Assembly (NCBI GenBank): GCA_028280845.1
Contig: JANQKZ010000035.1
Coordinates: 1-64,000, forward strand
Reading direction: 5' to 3'
Source of the DNA: Opitutales bacterium
Lineage (GTDB): Bacteria; Verrucomicrobiota; Verrucomicrobiia; Opitutales; JABSRG01
Length of the DNA stretch: 64,000 bases
Numbering within the stretch: position 1 is the first letter of the stretch; each line of letters begins with the position of its first letter. Positions 46,418 through 56,626 of this stretch are shown in pieces. The notes under the pieces are model-generated. The model did not search any database. It saw only the letters and a program-made list of their open reading frames with translations, and was not told where the DNA came from. A program made the position numbers and the translations under genes.

Positions 46418-48268
46418 ATGATCCACAGCCTTATTCAGCGAGTAGCTCTAAAACCGGATTGGGTCTTCGCTTTTCTTTTGTTTTCTGCTCCTCTTACCGC
46501 TGCGGAAATTCTCCCGCTTGATGCTATTGAGCCGGGGATGGAAGGGGAATTTAAAACTGTGATTGAGGGGACGGATGTGCAGTCCTTTCCCATTCGGATT
46601 GTCGGTGTCGCCCAGAATTTTATTGGCCCGGAACGGGCAGTTATTTTCGCTGAGGCCCTGGATTCCACGAATTTACTGTTTGGTGGGGTATCGGGAATGA
46701 GCGGTAGTCCGGTTTACATTGATGGAAAACTCATCGGCGCCTACGCGTATAGTTATAATTTTCCGAAGGAGCAAACCCTGATCGGAATCCAGCCGATTGA
46801 GCATATGTTTGAAATCACGGAATTTCATCCCCCGGAGCTCCCGGGGATGGGCACTCCTCGCCCCGCCCCAATGGATCGCATGGAAGATGCCGCGGTCCTA
46901 AGCTCGGATGGTTTGGCCAAGCAGCCTGAGCTCTCTTTTGAGTGGGTGAAAGGCGGGAAGGATTTCCCTGCTCAAAGCGCCCTTCAATTCAGCCAACTCC
47001 CCGTGCCGGTTGCCCTTGGAGGGTTCAGTCCCGAGGTAGTGGCCACCTTCCAACCCTATTTTGACCACATGGGACTGGGAGTCATGCAATCTCCGGTTGG
47101 GGGTAACCAGGAAGCTCTGCCTGCATACCTCGAACCGGGATCGGCCGTTGCAGGCGTACTCATGTCGGGCGATTTTAATGCAGCTGGAGTGGGAACGGTG
47201 ACCTATCGGGATGAGGATCGCATCCTCGCCTTCGGGCATCCTTTTTTCCAGAACGGACCGACGGAAATGCCGATGGCCTCGGCGGAAATCATTACGATTG
47301 TGCAAAGTCTGGCGCAGTCGTTTAAGCTGAGTAACATTGGGCCGGTCGTCGGATCGATCTACCAGGATCGATTGACCGGGATTGCCGGTGAACTCGGGCG
47401 GATGGCTCCGACCACGAAAATGAATATAGCAGTGGAAGCCCCGGGAGAGATTCGCCGAACCTATGAAGGGGACTTGTTTGAGCACCGCCAACTGAGTCCG
47501 ATGCTATCCGCGATGGCAATGATGCAATCTCTCTTTTCGACCATGGAGTCTGAAAGTGAGCAGACGATCTATTCTGAAATTACTATCGAGTTGGAAGGAC
47601 ATGATCCCATCGTACTAAAAGACGTGGCTAGCGGGACGAACGGGCCCATGCGGATGGTGATGGATTTTTACTCCATTTATTTTGGCTTGGCGAATAATCC
47701 CTTTGAGTTTCCTCGGGTGGAATCCATCGATTTTAATCTCAAGCTTGAGGACCAATGGAACCAGCAGCTGCTCGAACAGGTGATTGTGGAAAGTGGAGAA
47801 GCGATAGCTGGCGAGACGATCCAGGTCCGCATCCTCATGCGGGATTACATGGGAACTTCGCTATCGCAAGAGATTCAGATACCGATTCCCCATGGGACAG
47901 AGGGCGAAATATTGGAAATCCAGATTGGTGATGCCAGCACGGCCAACCAGAGTTGGTCCGTGAATCAGAATTCCAGTATGTTCCTGCCTCGTCCTGATTC
48001 ACGCAGCCTGACGGATATCGTGCGCTCCCTGGAAGACCGGCAGGGCTACCAGGCACTGTATGTCAAGGTGTTCCAACCGGGAGACGGGGTGCGGATGCGA
48101 GGAATCGACATGGATAACCTGCCCCCGAGTGTGGTGGCGAGTATTGCTTCGCCGAAGACGGCCGAGGTCATGCAGCGGACCAGTAAGTCGGAACGGTGGG
48201 GCGGGTCGTTTGCCACGGAAGGTGAGTTCCGCGGACGTTACACCTTCCGGGTTCAGGTAAGAGATTAA
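46418..48268 (+). CDS. Secreted SpoIVB-type (S55) peptidase-like protein with permuted motif order
   Basis: The 616-residue protein has a signal peptide (about 1-29). An early block, GMSGSPVYIDGKLIGAYAYSY (from residue 93), carries the catalytic Ser (Ser95 by analogy with GDSGG), then GIQPIEHM. A later block, GVGTVTYRDEDRILAFGHPF (258-276), has the histidine (His274). SpoIVB has the same two blocks in the opposite order (GIGTLTF...GH first, GMSGSP second), so the domain looks circularly permuted. The C-terminal about 250 residues are beta-rich. Its role outside sporulation is unknown; it is 12 bp upstream of a secreted beta-propeller gene, its likely partner. Confidence 0.8.
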   Translation: MIHSLIQRVALKPDWVFAFLLFSAPLTAAEILPLDAIEPGMEGEFKTVIEGTDVQSFPIRIVGVAQNFIGPERAVIFAEALDSTNLLFGGVSGMSGSPVYIDGKLIGAYAYSYNFPKEQTLIGIQPIEHMFEITEFHPPELPGMGTPRPAPMDRMEDAAVLSSDGLAKQPELSFEWVKGGKDFPAQSALQFSQLPVPVALGGFSPEVVATFQPYFDHMGLGVMQSPVGGNQEALPAYLEPGSAVAGVLMSGDFNAAGVGTVTYRDEDRILAFGHPFFQNGPTEMPMASAEIITIVQSLAQSFKLSNIGPVVGSIYQDRLTGIAGELGRMAPTTKMNIAVEAPGEIRRTYEGDLFEHRQLSPMLSAMAMMQSLFSTMESESEQTIYSEITIELEGHDPIVLKDVASGTNGPMRMVMDFYSIYFGLANNPFEFPRVESIDFNLKLEDQWNQQLLEQVIVESGEAIAGETIQVRILMRDYMGTSLSQEIQIPIPHGTEGEILEIQIGDASTANQSWSVNQNSSMFLPRPDSRSLTDIVRSLEDRQGYQALYVKVFQPGDGVRMRGIDMDNLPPSVVASIASPKTAEVMQRTSKSERWGGSFATEGEFRGRYTFRVQVRD

Positions 48269-48280
48269 CTTTCAACCTTC

Positions 48281-50512
48281 ATGCGTGTATTCAAATTTTT
48301 CACACAACTGGCACTGCTCGTACCTATGGTGCTTCAGGGCGCCCAGACCCTGCAGCAGGTCCATACCAATTTTAATGATTTTTCCAAGGGTGACCTTGAG
48401 AATCTGTCTCTTGATCAGTCCGGGATCCTAAGACCGGCCCCCAAGTTTATCGAGGTGGCTGAATATGGGGACCCGATTGTCTGGAAAGCGATTGCGACCG
48501 AAGACGGGCGACTCTTCATGGGGACGGGAAACGACGGGAAAGTGGTCGAAGTCGCAGCGAATGGCGACGTGACGGAGGTCTTTGACCCCGAAGAGATCCT
48601 GACTCGAGCTCTGGCGTTCGGGCCGGATGGGGCCTTATATGTAGGAACCTCGCCGAGCGGGCGAGTATACCGGTTAACCCAGCGTGCGGATGGCAGCTGG
48701 AACAATGCAGAGATTTATTTCGATCCCGAGGAATCCTACATCTGGGAACTGAAGTTTGATCCCGAAGGGAATCTCTATATCGCCACCGGGCAATCGGCGG
48801 TGATTTATCAACTGCCTCCTGGCTTCCAGGCCGGCCGGGATAAGGCGGTCGAGTATTTTCGTGCTCTCGAGACCCATTTCAGCGCCATGAGTCTGACCGG
48901 TGAAGGGCATCTCCTGGTGGGGTCCGGGCCGAGCGGGTACATTTACCGGGTAACTGGACGAGGGGAAGGGTTTGCCCTCTACAACGCGGATGTTCCCGAA
49001 ATCCGTGAAATCTTGCCCTTAGAGGATGGACGTATTCTTTTCGCCACTTTTGATACGGGCAGTTCTCGCCGCACGCGGACAAGCAGTGCATCATCTGCTT
49101 CCGGATCTTCGAGCTCATCCGCCTCCAGCCGGAGCAGTGACGAAGAAGGGGATCGGGATTCCGGGTCCGGGGGGAGTAGCTCCGCTGATGTATGGACCGT
49201 AACCGCTTTTTCGGGGAGTGGCAGTGAGGTCTATGAAATTGATGAAGACGGTTTTGTGGAGCTGTTCTGGGAGATTCCGGATGTCCAGGTCTATTCCCTG
49301 TACGCTGACCCGGAGGGCGGTATCCTGATCGGGAGTGGAAAAGATGGTCATATTTTCCGGTCGGACTCGCGCACGGATTGGGAGCTCCTGACGACGCTCC
49401 CCTCCGGTGGGGATGTCTCTGCCATTCTGCCGGTCCCCGGAAATACCCGGGGAGATGTTTACCTGTTTTGCAGCAACCCCTCCCGGGTGTATCGGCTCAG
49501 CGGTATCCGTACCGAATCAAGCCGGTTTACCAGTGAGATTGTGGATGCGAAACAGATTGCTGATTGGGGTCGAATGGACCCGCGATCAGTCGAAGGAGGA
49601 TCCGCCGTTGGCCGGGTTCAAATTGAGACCCGGACGGGAAACACACCCCGTCCTGACATGACCTGGAGTGATTTTGAAGCCCTGGATGGAGACCTGGTGG
49701 TGAGTCCCAATGCCCGTTACATGCAATACCGGATTGAGTGGGACGGTATGGAAGCCGCAGAGCTCCGAGCCATTCGCATGTTTTATCGGATGAAAAATGT
49801 TCCTCCCTTTATACAGAATATAAATATTGTTTCGGCCGGCTTCAGCCTGGTGACCGGGCCGCGCCCGCGGATAAACCTGGACATTAGCAAACTGACTGAT
49901 GCCAAAGATGCACGGGCCCTTCTGGCCGAGCCGCCGGCCCGCCAGCAGCTAGTGTTGGAACGAGAGGAGGCTGCGATGACCGCCGGGTGGAAAGCCTTTG
50001 ACGCGAACAAGGATCCCTTAACCTTTCGGGTGGAGCTTCTCAGTCCAGGGTCCTCTGATTGGCTGGTGGTGGCGGATGACCTCCGGGACCCGGTTTACTC
50101 CATGAACCTGAACGGCCTGGAGGAAGGGTATTACCGGATTCGGGTCACAGCGGACGACCAACTCGGAAACCTGCCGGGTGAAGGACGCACCTTTCAGAAG
50201 GAGAGCGATCCCTTTCTGGTTGATTTAACGCCCCCATCCATTGACTTGAATCTGGAGGAAGTCGCGGGGGACCGGACGATCATCCGAGTAGCTACCGCGG
50301 ATGAGTTTGGGATCGTTGCGGCTGCCGGGTATACCCTAAACGGGGGTGAGTTGACCCGGGTGTTTCCTGAAGATGGACTCCACGACTCTACTTCGGAAGC
50401 CTTTGTCCTTGACCTGAGCGGGCTGGGTGCGGGATCCCACAGCCTCGTTTTTGAGGTGGTGGATGAAGGCAATAATGTGGGCCGGCATCAGGTCGTCTTT
50501 TCCATCGAATAA
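48281..50512 (+). CDS. Large secreted beta-propeller protein
   Basis: The 743-residue product has a signal peptide (MRVFKFFTQLALLVPMVL). The first about 430 residues contain repeated blade-like phrases: GRLFMGTGNDGKVVEV, GALYVGTSPSGRVYRL, GNLYIATGQSAVIYQL, GHLLVGSGPSGYIYRV and GGILIGSGKDGHIFRS, as in NHL/SMP-30-like propellers. A 35-residue Ser-rich low-complexity loop with SSASS and SGSSSSS interrupts one blade (about residues 265-302). The C-terminal half has Ig-like beta domains. It lies 12 bp after the S55-like gene and 96 bp before aspS. Function is unknown; ligand or partner binding at the cell surface is likely. Confidence 0.75.
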   Translation: MRVFKFFTQLALLVPMVLQGAQTLQQVHTNFNDFSKGDLENLSLDQSGILRPAPKFIEVAEYGDPIVWKAIATEDGRLFMGTGNDGKVVEVAANGDVTEVFDPEEILTRALAFGPDGALYVGTSPSGRVYRLTQRADGSWNNAEIYFDPEESYIWELKFDPEGNLYIATGQSAVIYQLPPGFQAGRDKAVEYFRALETHFSAMSLTGEGHLLVGSGPSGYIYRVTGRGEGFALYNADVPEIREILPLEDGRILFATFDTGSSRRTRTSSASSASGSSSSSASSRSSDEEGDRDSGSGGSSSADVWTVTAFSGSGSEVYEIDEDGFVELFWEIPDVQVYSLYADPEGGILIGSGKDGHIFRSDSRTDWELLTTLPSGGDVSAILPVPGNTRGDVYLFCSNPSRVYRLSGIRTESSRFTSEIVDAKQIADWGRMDPRSVEGGSAVGRVQIETRTGNTPRPDMTWSDFEALDGDLVVSPNARYMQYRIEWDGMEAAELRAIRMFYRMKNVPPFIQNINIVSAGFSLVTGPRPRINLDISKLTDAKDARALLAEPPARQQLVLEREEAAMTAGWKAFDANKDPLTFRVELLSPGSSDWLVVADDLRDPVYSMNLNGLEEGYYRIRVTADDQLGNLPGEGRTFQKESDPFLVDLTPPSIDLNLEEVAGDRTIIRVATADEFGIVAAAGYTLNGGELTRVFPEDGLHDSTSEAFVLDLSGLGAGSHSLVFEVVDEGNNVGRHQVVFSIE

Positions 50513-50608
50513 CGGTCGATCCGGGAGATTCCCTCCTTCGAAAAAAGGCATTGCGCCGTTGGTGCTTCTGCTTCACGTTGCGTCTCTTTCATTCCCAACG
50601 AAGAAAGA

Positions 50609-52393
50609 ATGAGTAGGACGCACCATTGCTATGAACTGACTGCTAAAAATACCGGCCAAACGGTAACGTTGGCCGGTTGGGTCGACTCTGTTCGGGACCA
50701 CGGGGGCATTCTCTTTGTGGATCTGCGCGATCGCGAGGGCCTGACCCAAGTGGTGTTTCACCCCACAGTGGAAGCCCTGGCCCCCCATTTTAATGCGCTG
50801 AAGCCGGAAAGTGTGATCGAAGTGACAGGGGAAGTGAGCCCACGACCGGAGGATACCCAGAATCCCAAGTTGAAAACGGGAGCAGTCGAGGTCATGGCCG
50901 CAACCATGGTGGTTCATAATGTTTCGGAAACCCCACCGTTTCCTATGGATGATGAAACCGGAGATAAGGTAAATGAGGATCTTCGCCTCACTTATCGCTA
51001 TCTGGATTTGCGCCGTCCGCGCAATCTGAAGAATTTACGCTTACGTCACGAGGCAGCCCAATCCGTCCGGAACTATTTCAATGGGCAAGGCTTCCTGGAA
51101 GTGGAAACGCCCACCTTGTTTAAAAGCACACCGGAGGGGGCGCGGGAATTCCTCGTGCCGAGCCGACTGAATGCTGGTAGTTTCTATGCCCTTCCTCAAT
51201 CTCCACAGCAATTCAAACAGATGCTGATGGTGGCCGGAGTCGAAAAATATTACCAGATCGCCCGCTGTTACCGGGATGAAGATTTGCGGGCCGACCGCCA
51301 GCCGGAATTCACCCAGATTGACCTGGAGGTCTCCTTTATTGATCGCGAGGGGATGTATGCCCTGATCGAGGGGCTGTTAACGGAGGTATGGAAGGACATC
51401 CTGGGAGTGGACATCCCGACCCCATTTCCCCGAATGTCATACGAGGAAGCGATGAATCGGTACGGGGTCGATAAACCCGATACCCGGTATGGCTTCGAGC
51501 TGGTCGACCTGAGGGAGGTGTTCAAGGAGTCTGAATTCAAGGTCTTCAGTGGCACTATAAAACAGGGTGGAGTGGTCAAGGCGATCAACATGAAGGGCTT
51601 GGCCGATATTACCCAGGGCGAGCTCAAGTTTCTCGAGGATACCGCGAAATCCCTTGGAGCGAAAGGACTGGCTTATATCCAGGCGCGTGAAAACGGCTGG
51701 CGCAGCCCCATCCTCAAATTCATGAGCGAGAAAGAGCAGGCCGGCTTAAAAGAAACGCTGAATATCGAGACCGGCGACATTGTGTTCTTTGCTGCTGCCG
51801 AGTGGGAAAAAGCCTGTGCGATCTTGGGGCGGTTACGTCTGGAGGCCGCCAAATATCTCGAAAAACGGGGAGCTCTGAACATTGATCCCAAGGCCTATAA
51901 TTTTCTCTGGGTCATTGAGTTTCCGCTCATGCTCTTTGATGAGGAGCAAGGTCGGTTCGCCGCTGCTCACCATCCATTTACCTCCCCGGTTCCTGAAGAT
52001 ATCCCCCTCCTGGATAGTGATCCCAAGGCCGTTCGCGGACAGCACTATGACATTGTTTTGAATGGGGTTGAACTGGGGGGTGGATCTATCCGGATCCATC
52101 AACCCGAGTTGCAACAGAAGGTATTCGAGGACGTCCTTCAAATTCCAAAGGATGTGGTTGAATCCCGCTTTGGTTACTTTTTGCGAGCTTTCCAATTTGG
52201 GGCACCGCCTCACGGAGGAATTGCCCTTGGGTTTGACCGGATGGTCGCCATCCTGGCCGGTAAAAACTATATTCGAGATATTATTGCCTTCCCCAAGACG
52301 CAGAAAGGGCAGGATTTGATGGCGAATGCGCCTTCTCCGGTTGCCGGAAAGCATCTGAAAGAACTTCATATTGAAGCACTTAGTGAGGAATAG
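50609..52393 (+). CDS. aspS: Aspartyl-tRNA synthetase
   Basis: This class II synthetase charges tRNA-Asp (and tRNA-Asn if non-discriminating). The 594-residue length is that of the bacterial type with a GAD insertion. The N-terminal OB domain shows LAGWVDSVRDHGGILFVDLRDREG. Motif 2 is CYRDEDLRADRQPEFTQIDLE, and motif 3 is GGIALGFDRMVAIL. No gatCAB is in the window, so specificity is undecided. ATG at 50609 follows GAAAGA. Confidence 0.96.
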   Translation: MSRTHHCYELTAKNTGQTVTLAGWVDSVRDHGGILFVDLRDREGLTQVVFHPTVEALAPHFNALKPESVIEVTGEVSPRPEDTQNPKLKTGAVEVMAATMVVHNVSETPPFPMDDETGDKVNEDLRLTYRYLDLRRPRNLKNLRLRHEAAQSVRNYFNGQGFLEVETPTLFKSTPEGAREFLVPSRLNAGSFYALPQSPQQFKQMLMVAGVEKYYQIARCYRDEDLRADRQPEFTQIDLEVSFIDREGMYALIEGLLTEVWKDILGVDIPTPFPRMSYEEAMNRYGVDKPDTRYGFELVDLREVFKESEFKVFSGTIKQGGVVKAINMKGLADITQGELKFLEDTAKSLGAKGLAYIQARENGWRSPILKFMSEKEQAGLKETLNIETGDIVFFAAAEWEKACAILGRLRLEAAKYLEKRGALNIDPKAYNFLWVIEFPLMLFDEEQGRFAAAHHPFTSPVPEDIPLLDSDPKAVRGQHYDIVLNGVELGGGSIRIHQPELQQKVFEDVLQIPKDVVESRFGYFLRAFQFGAPPHGGIALGFDRMVAILAGKNYIRDIIAFPKTQKGQDLMANAPSPVAGKHLKELHIEALSEE

Positions 52394-52649
52394 GAGTTTT
52401 CTGGCCGACTGGTTTTGAGCAGTTGTTCACGGGCTTTCCATGATCCTGGCAGATCGAATCGCTCCCCCAGATTGACCTCATTCTGGGAAGGTTTGTGTTC
52501 AAAATACGGAATTTTGGGTTTCTTGGTCAGTTTTGGCATGATTCGTGATCTAGTCTGGGGTGAGGTTGGAAATCTCCGACCCTAACCAACTAGAACGATG
52601 TGGATTCCCCGTTCAGGGTATCCAGCAATCTGACTGAAAAACCAACAAA

Positions 52650-53309
52650 ATGAAAAAATATCTCATCTCCTTATCCGCCGGTCTGGCCCTGTTGCCTTCT
52701 CTGGCTTTCTCCCAGGTGGAGTATGCCACCATGGTCGGTTTCGAATCGAAGTATGTATTCCGGGGCACTCAGCTCGGTGATGAAACCCTCTTCGGCTCGG
52801 TAGACATTACCTACGGGGATTTCTACGCTGGCGTATGGGCGGCCAATCCCATCACCGACGATGTCGCGTGGGATAACGAAATCGATTTCTACGCCGGTTA
52901 CGGCTTCGGGATCAGTGAAAAGTGGGCCCTGGATGTCGGGGTTACCCATTATTATTATCCGACTACTACCGACGCTTCTACGACGGAAGTCTTTGTTGGT
53001 ATTGCTGGTGACTATGCATTTTCCCCCGCCGTATACATCTATTATGACTTCGACCTGGAAGCCTGGACCTACGAAGGCTCCTTTGGTTATGGCTGGGAGA
53101 TTGCCACCGACACCACATTCGATATCGGTGCCGGTCTTGGGTATATCGATCCCGATGGTGGAGACTCTGCCTACTACATTATGACTACGGCTGATATCAA
53201 TTACTCTTTCAATGAGTATGCCTCTGGTGGCATTGGTGTCCGCTGGTCTGACCTGGAAGATGCGGATAACCACTTCTACTTCGGTGGAAGCATCTCCGTT
53301 AGCTTCTAA
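52650..53309 (+). CDS. TorF-family putative outer-membrane porin
   Basis: The 219-residue protein has a signal peptide (KKYLISLSAGLALLPSLAFS, cleavage after residue 21) and alternating aromatic beta-strands ending in a terminal Phe (SISVSF), as outer-membrane beta-barrels do. VGFESKYVFRGTQLGDETLFGSVDITYGDFYAGVWA is the TorF hallmark. In related genomes such porins sit next to ammonium transporter genes; amtB follows here after a strong terminator, so a nitrogen-linked role is plausible. Confidence 0.82.
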   Translation: MKKYLISLSAGLALLPSLAFSQVEYATMVGFESKYVFRGTQLGDETLFGSVDITYGDFYAGVWAANPITDDVAWDNEIDFYAGYGFGISEKWALDVGVTHYYYPTTTDASTTEVFVGIAGDYAFSPAVYIYYDFDLEAWTYEGSFGYGWEIATDTTFDIGAGLGYIDPDGGDSAYYIMTTADINYSFNEYASGGIGVRWSDLEDADNHFYFGGSISVSF

Positions 53310-53353
53310 TGGATCTGTGTACCTAGTATCCATTTTTTAGTCGTTGCTTTATT

Positions 53354-53394
53354 GGGGCATGTTCCGGTCGCAGCTGCGACCGGAGCCCCCTTTT
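53354..53394 (+). terminator. Strong hairpin terminator after the porin gene
   Basis: A 22-bp perfect palindrome TCCGGTCGCAG/CTGCGACCGGA (53363-53384) is flanked by GGGGC and GCCCC and followed by TTTTCTTCCTCT. Confidence 0.8.
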
Positions 53395-53468
53395 CTTCCT
53401 CTCAAACCCAAAATTAAGAATCCCTCTGGGGCTAAGCACAACCAGTTCAAGGGGAGCAGGGGCACCTG

Positions 53469-54917
53469 ATGCCCAAGAATTTTGAACCTGTTTCCTCAAC
53501 CGTTCCTATCATGATAAAATGTAATACCATCCTACCATTCCAAGGCGGAGCTGCTCTGATCCGTATTCTTCTGCTGGTAGCGGCGGCGTTTCTTGTTCCC
53601 AGCAGCGGACTGCTCGGACAGGAAGAGGCCGCAGCTGAGGCTGTAGAAGAAGCAGCCGCCGCTTTTGAGTCCTACGAAGCCTTCGCTGAAACCGGGGGAT
53701 TTGCCTACTTCACCGTAAGCAATCTCTGGCTCCTGATCGCTGCGGGGCTCGTTTTCATTATGCACCTCGGCTTCTCCTGCGTAGAAACCGGCCTGACCCA
53801 GTCCAAGAACACGGTAAACATTCTCTTTAAGAATATGTTTATCATCTGCATGGGGGTGCTGACCTACGCAATCTATGGCTTCAACGCCATGTATCCTGGC
53901 GACTTCAATGGCTTTTTCGCTGTGGGGACTCCCATTGCTAACGGGTTCGAAGGAGCCGACGCAGTGGCAAACCTGACCAGCGAGTATGCGGATTATACCT
54001 ACTGGACTGATTTTATCTTCCAGGCCATGTTTGCGGCAACGGCGGCCACCATTGTTTCCGGTGCAGTTGCCGAGCGCATTAAGCTGACCTCCTTCATGGT
54101 AGGAGCTACTCTCCTTGTCATGTTTATCTACCCGATCACCGGCTCCTGGCAGTGGGGTGGGGGATGGTTGTCTGCTGGCGGTTTCTATGACTTTGCCGGA
54201 TCCTCCCTCGTGCATGCCTTCGGGGGCTTTGCCGCCCTGGCAGCTGTTGTCGTTCTCGGGCCCCGCCGCGGCAAATATGTAGATGGCAAGGTAAAGCCGA
54301 TCCTGGGTCACAGCATGCCGCTGGTTGCCATCGGGGTGTTCCTCCTGTTCCTTGGGTGGTTCGGATTTAACGGCGGTTCGGTGCTCAGCGCAGATCCGGC
54401 CCTGGTCTCGCTCGTTTTCGTGACGACCGCCCTGGCGGGCTGTGCCGGAGGATTGGGAGCCGCTTTTACCTCCTGGATTTTCCTGAAAAAGCCCGACCTG
54501 TCCATGGGGCTGAATGGTATCCTGGCCGGTCTGGTGGGGATCACCGCGGGTGCTGATGTGATTCCGCCGTTCCAGGCGATCCTGGTTGGTCTTATTGCCG
54601 GTATCATTGTCGTATTCTCCGTCCTGTTCTTTGACAAGTTGAAGATCGACGATCCGGTTGGCGCTATCTCTGTTCACGGAGTGTGCGGAATCTGGGGTAC
54701 TGTCGCTGTCGGTATTTTCGGCGGTGGCAACCTGGTGTGGCAAATCATTGGCACCCTCTCTATTTCGGCTTTTGCCTTCATCTCTGGACTGATCATCTTC
54801 GGTGTCATCAAGGTTACCATGGGTATCCGTGTGAGCGAAGAGGAAGAAGTCGGTGGTTTGGATGTCGGGGAGCACGGCCAAGAGGCCTACCCGGACTTCG
54901 CCAATGCAGTCCGTTAA
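53469..54917 (+). CDS. amtB: Ammonium transporter
   Basis: This inner-membrane channel takes up ammonium as a trimer gated by PII protein. The 482-residue protein has an N-terminal signal-like stretch, then eleven hydrophobic helices. It shows the twin-His motifs SLVHAFGG and SVHGVCGIWGT, GGNLVW near the end, and the Phe-gate region FMHLGFS-type (IMHLGFSCVETG). A 70-residue Ala/Glu-rich spacer precedes the core. ATG at 53469 has AGGGG upstream; ATG at 53511 would start nearer the signal peptide and is equally possible. glnK follows after 26 bp, the classic amtB-glnK pair. Confidence 0.95.
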   Translation: MPKNFEPVSSTVPIMIKCNTILPFQGGAALIRILLLVAAAFLVPSSGLLGQEEAAAEAVEEAAAAFESYEAFAETGGFAYFTVSNLWLLIAAGLVFIMHLGFSCVETGLTQSKNTVNILFKNMFIICMGVLTYAIYGFNAMYPGDFNGFFAVGTPIANGFEGADAVANLTSEYADYTYWTDFIFQAMFAATAATIVSGAVAERIKLTSFMVGATLLVMFIYPITGSWQWGGGWLSAGGFYDFAGSSLVHAFGGFAALAAVVVLGPRRGKYVDGKVKPILGHSMPLVAIGVFLLFLGWFGFNGGSVLSADPALVSLVFVTTALAGCAGGLGAAFTSWIFLKKPDLSMGLNGILAGLVGITAGADVIPPFQAILVGLIAGIIVVFSVLFFDKLKIDDPVGAISVHGVCGIWGTVAVGIFGGGNLVWQIIGTLSISAFAFISGLIIFGVIKVTMGIRVSEEEEVGGLDVGEHGQEAYPDFANAVR

Positions 54918-54928
54918 CTCAAGTTTGA

Positions 54929-55282
<354 letters not shown>

Positions 55283-55317
55283 GCTTGGCGTCAGACCGAT
55301 AATAAATCTCATACAGT

Positions 55318-55347
55318 CCCGGGCCTGCACGGCCCGGGGCTTTTTTT
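55318..55347 (+). terminator. Intrinsic terminator between the two PII genes
   Basis: CCCGGGCC (55318-55325), loop TGCAC, GGCCCGGG (55331-55338), then seven T residues. A textbook rho-independent terminator. Confidence 0.9.
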
Positions 55348-55374
55348 ACTTTTCCTTGGGGCTGGTGTTGTTAA

Positions 55375-55725
<351 letters not shown>

Positions 55726-55818
55726 CGGTTGGCAGTTTAAGACGAATGGGTTAAGCTTAGCGACCTTGACCGGGGTGGTCGGACGGGTGTCCTGCCTTAG
55801 CCAGAATTGTACGCTCGA

Positions 55819-56607
55819 ATGGAAGTTGTATTTTTAGGAACGGGAACGTCCCAAGGGGTTCCGATGATTGCTCAACCGGATCTACCCGGGGCTTGTGATC
55901 TGAATAATCCCAGGAACTGGCGCACCCGCGCCTCGGTTCACGTGGTGATGGACGGCTACCATATACAGGTAGATGCCGGACCGGATTTTCGTTCTCAGTG
56001 TATCAGCAATGGGATCGATGAGGTGGACCTGTTTATCCTGACCCATTCTCACGCCGATCACATTCTCGGTATGGATGACATGCGGCGCTTTTGTGACTTG
56101 CGGGGGTTTTCGGCCCTTCCGGTGTTTTCGAATCCTAATGGAATAGAACGGATCAAGGTCATTTTTCCCTATGCCATAGGCGACAAACCGGTGGTGCGGG
56201 GCTATCCGGCCTTCCGGGTGTCGGAAATGCCGGGGAAGTTAGATTGCCATGGAGGACGCATACTATCGACCACTTTGCCCCACGGCTCTATGGATGTCCT
56301 GGGATTGATCTTTGTGGACGAACAGGCAGGCAAGAAGTTTGTCTACTACACGGATTGTGAAGATGTTCCCGAGGAGGCGCTCGAGTTGGCCCGGGGCGCG
56401 GATGTGGTGGTACTGGATGCCTTGCGGCATGAACCGCATTCGACCCACATGCATATCGAAAAGGCGGTCGAAGTCGCCTTGGAGATTGGCGCCCCACAGA
56501 CCTATTTGACCCACCTGACCTTCATGGTGGATCATGACCCGGTAAATGCCAGTTTACCCGAGGGGATTGCTCTTGCTTACGACGGCTTACGATTGAATCT
56601 CCATTAA
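55819..56607 (+). CDS. MBL-fold metal-dependent hydrolase (PhnP-like)
   Basis: The 262-residue protein has the metallo-beta-lactamase motifs: FLGTGTSQGVPM at the start, THSHADHILGMDDMRRF (HxHxDH metal site), and HMHIEKAVE ... TYLTHLTFMVDHD near the end. This arrangement resembles PhnP, a cyclic-phosphate phosphodiesterase, and related enzymes. ATG at 55819 is preferred to the TTG at 55807. Substrate is not known. YtoQ follows after 19 bp. Confidence 0.87.
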   Translation: MEVVFLGTGTSQGVPMIAQPDLPGACDLNNPRNWRTRASVHVVMDGYHIQVDAGPDFRSQCISNGIDEVDLFILTHSHADHILGMDDMRRFCDLRGFSALPVFSNPNGIERIKVIFPYAIGDKPVVRGYPAFRVSEMPGKLDCHGGRILSTTLPHGSMDVLGLIFVDEQAGKKFVYYTDCEDVPEEALELARGADVVVLDALRHEPHSTHMHIEKAVEVALEIGAPQTYLTHLTFMVDHDPVNASLPEGIALAYDGLRLNLH

Positions 56608-56626
56608 ACTTTATTGCCAGTATCTT

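Noticed and set aside
53532-54881. Long (449-codon) minus-strand frame across amtB
   Set aside because: It lies entirely antisense to a clear amtB, has a highly hydrophilic, His/Asn/Asp-rich composition with no domain, and arises from the GC-biased third positions of amtB.
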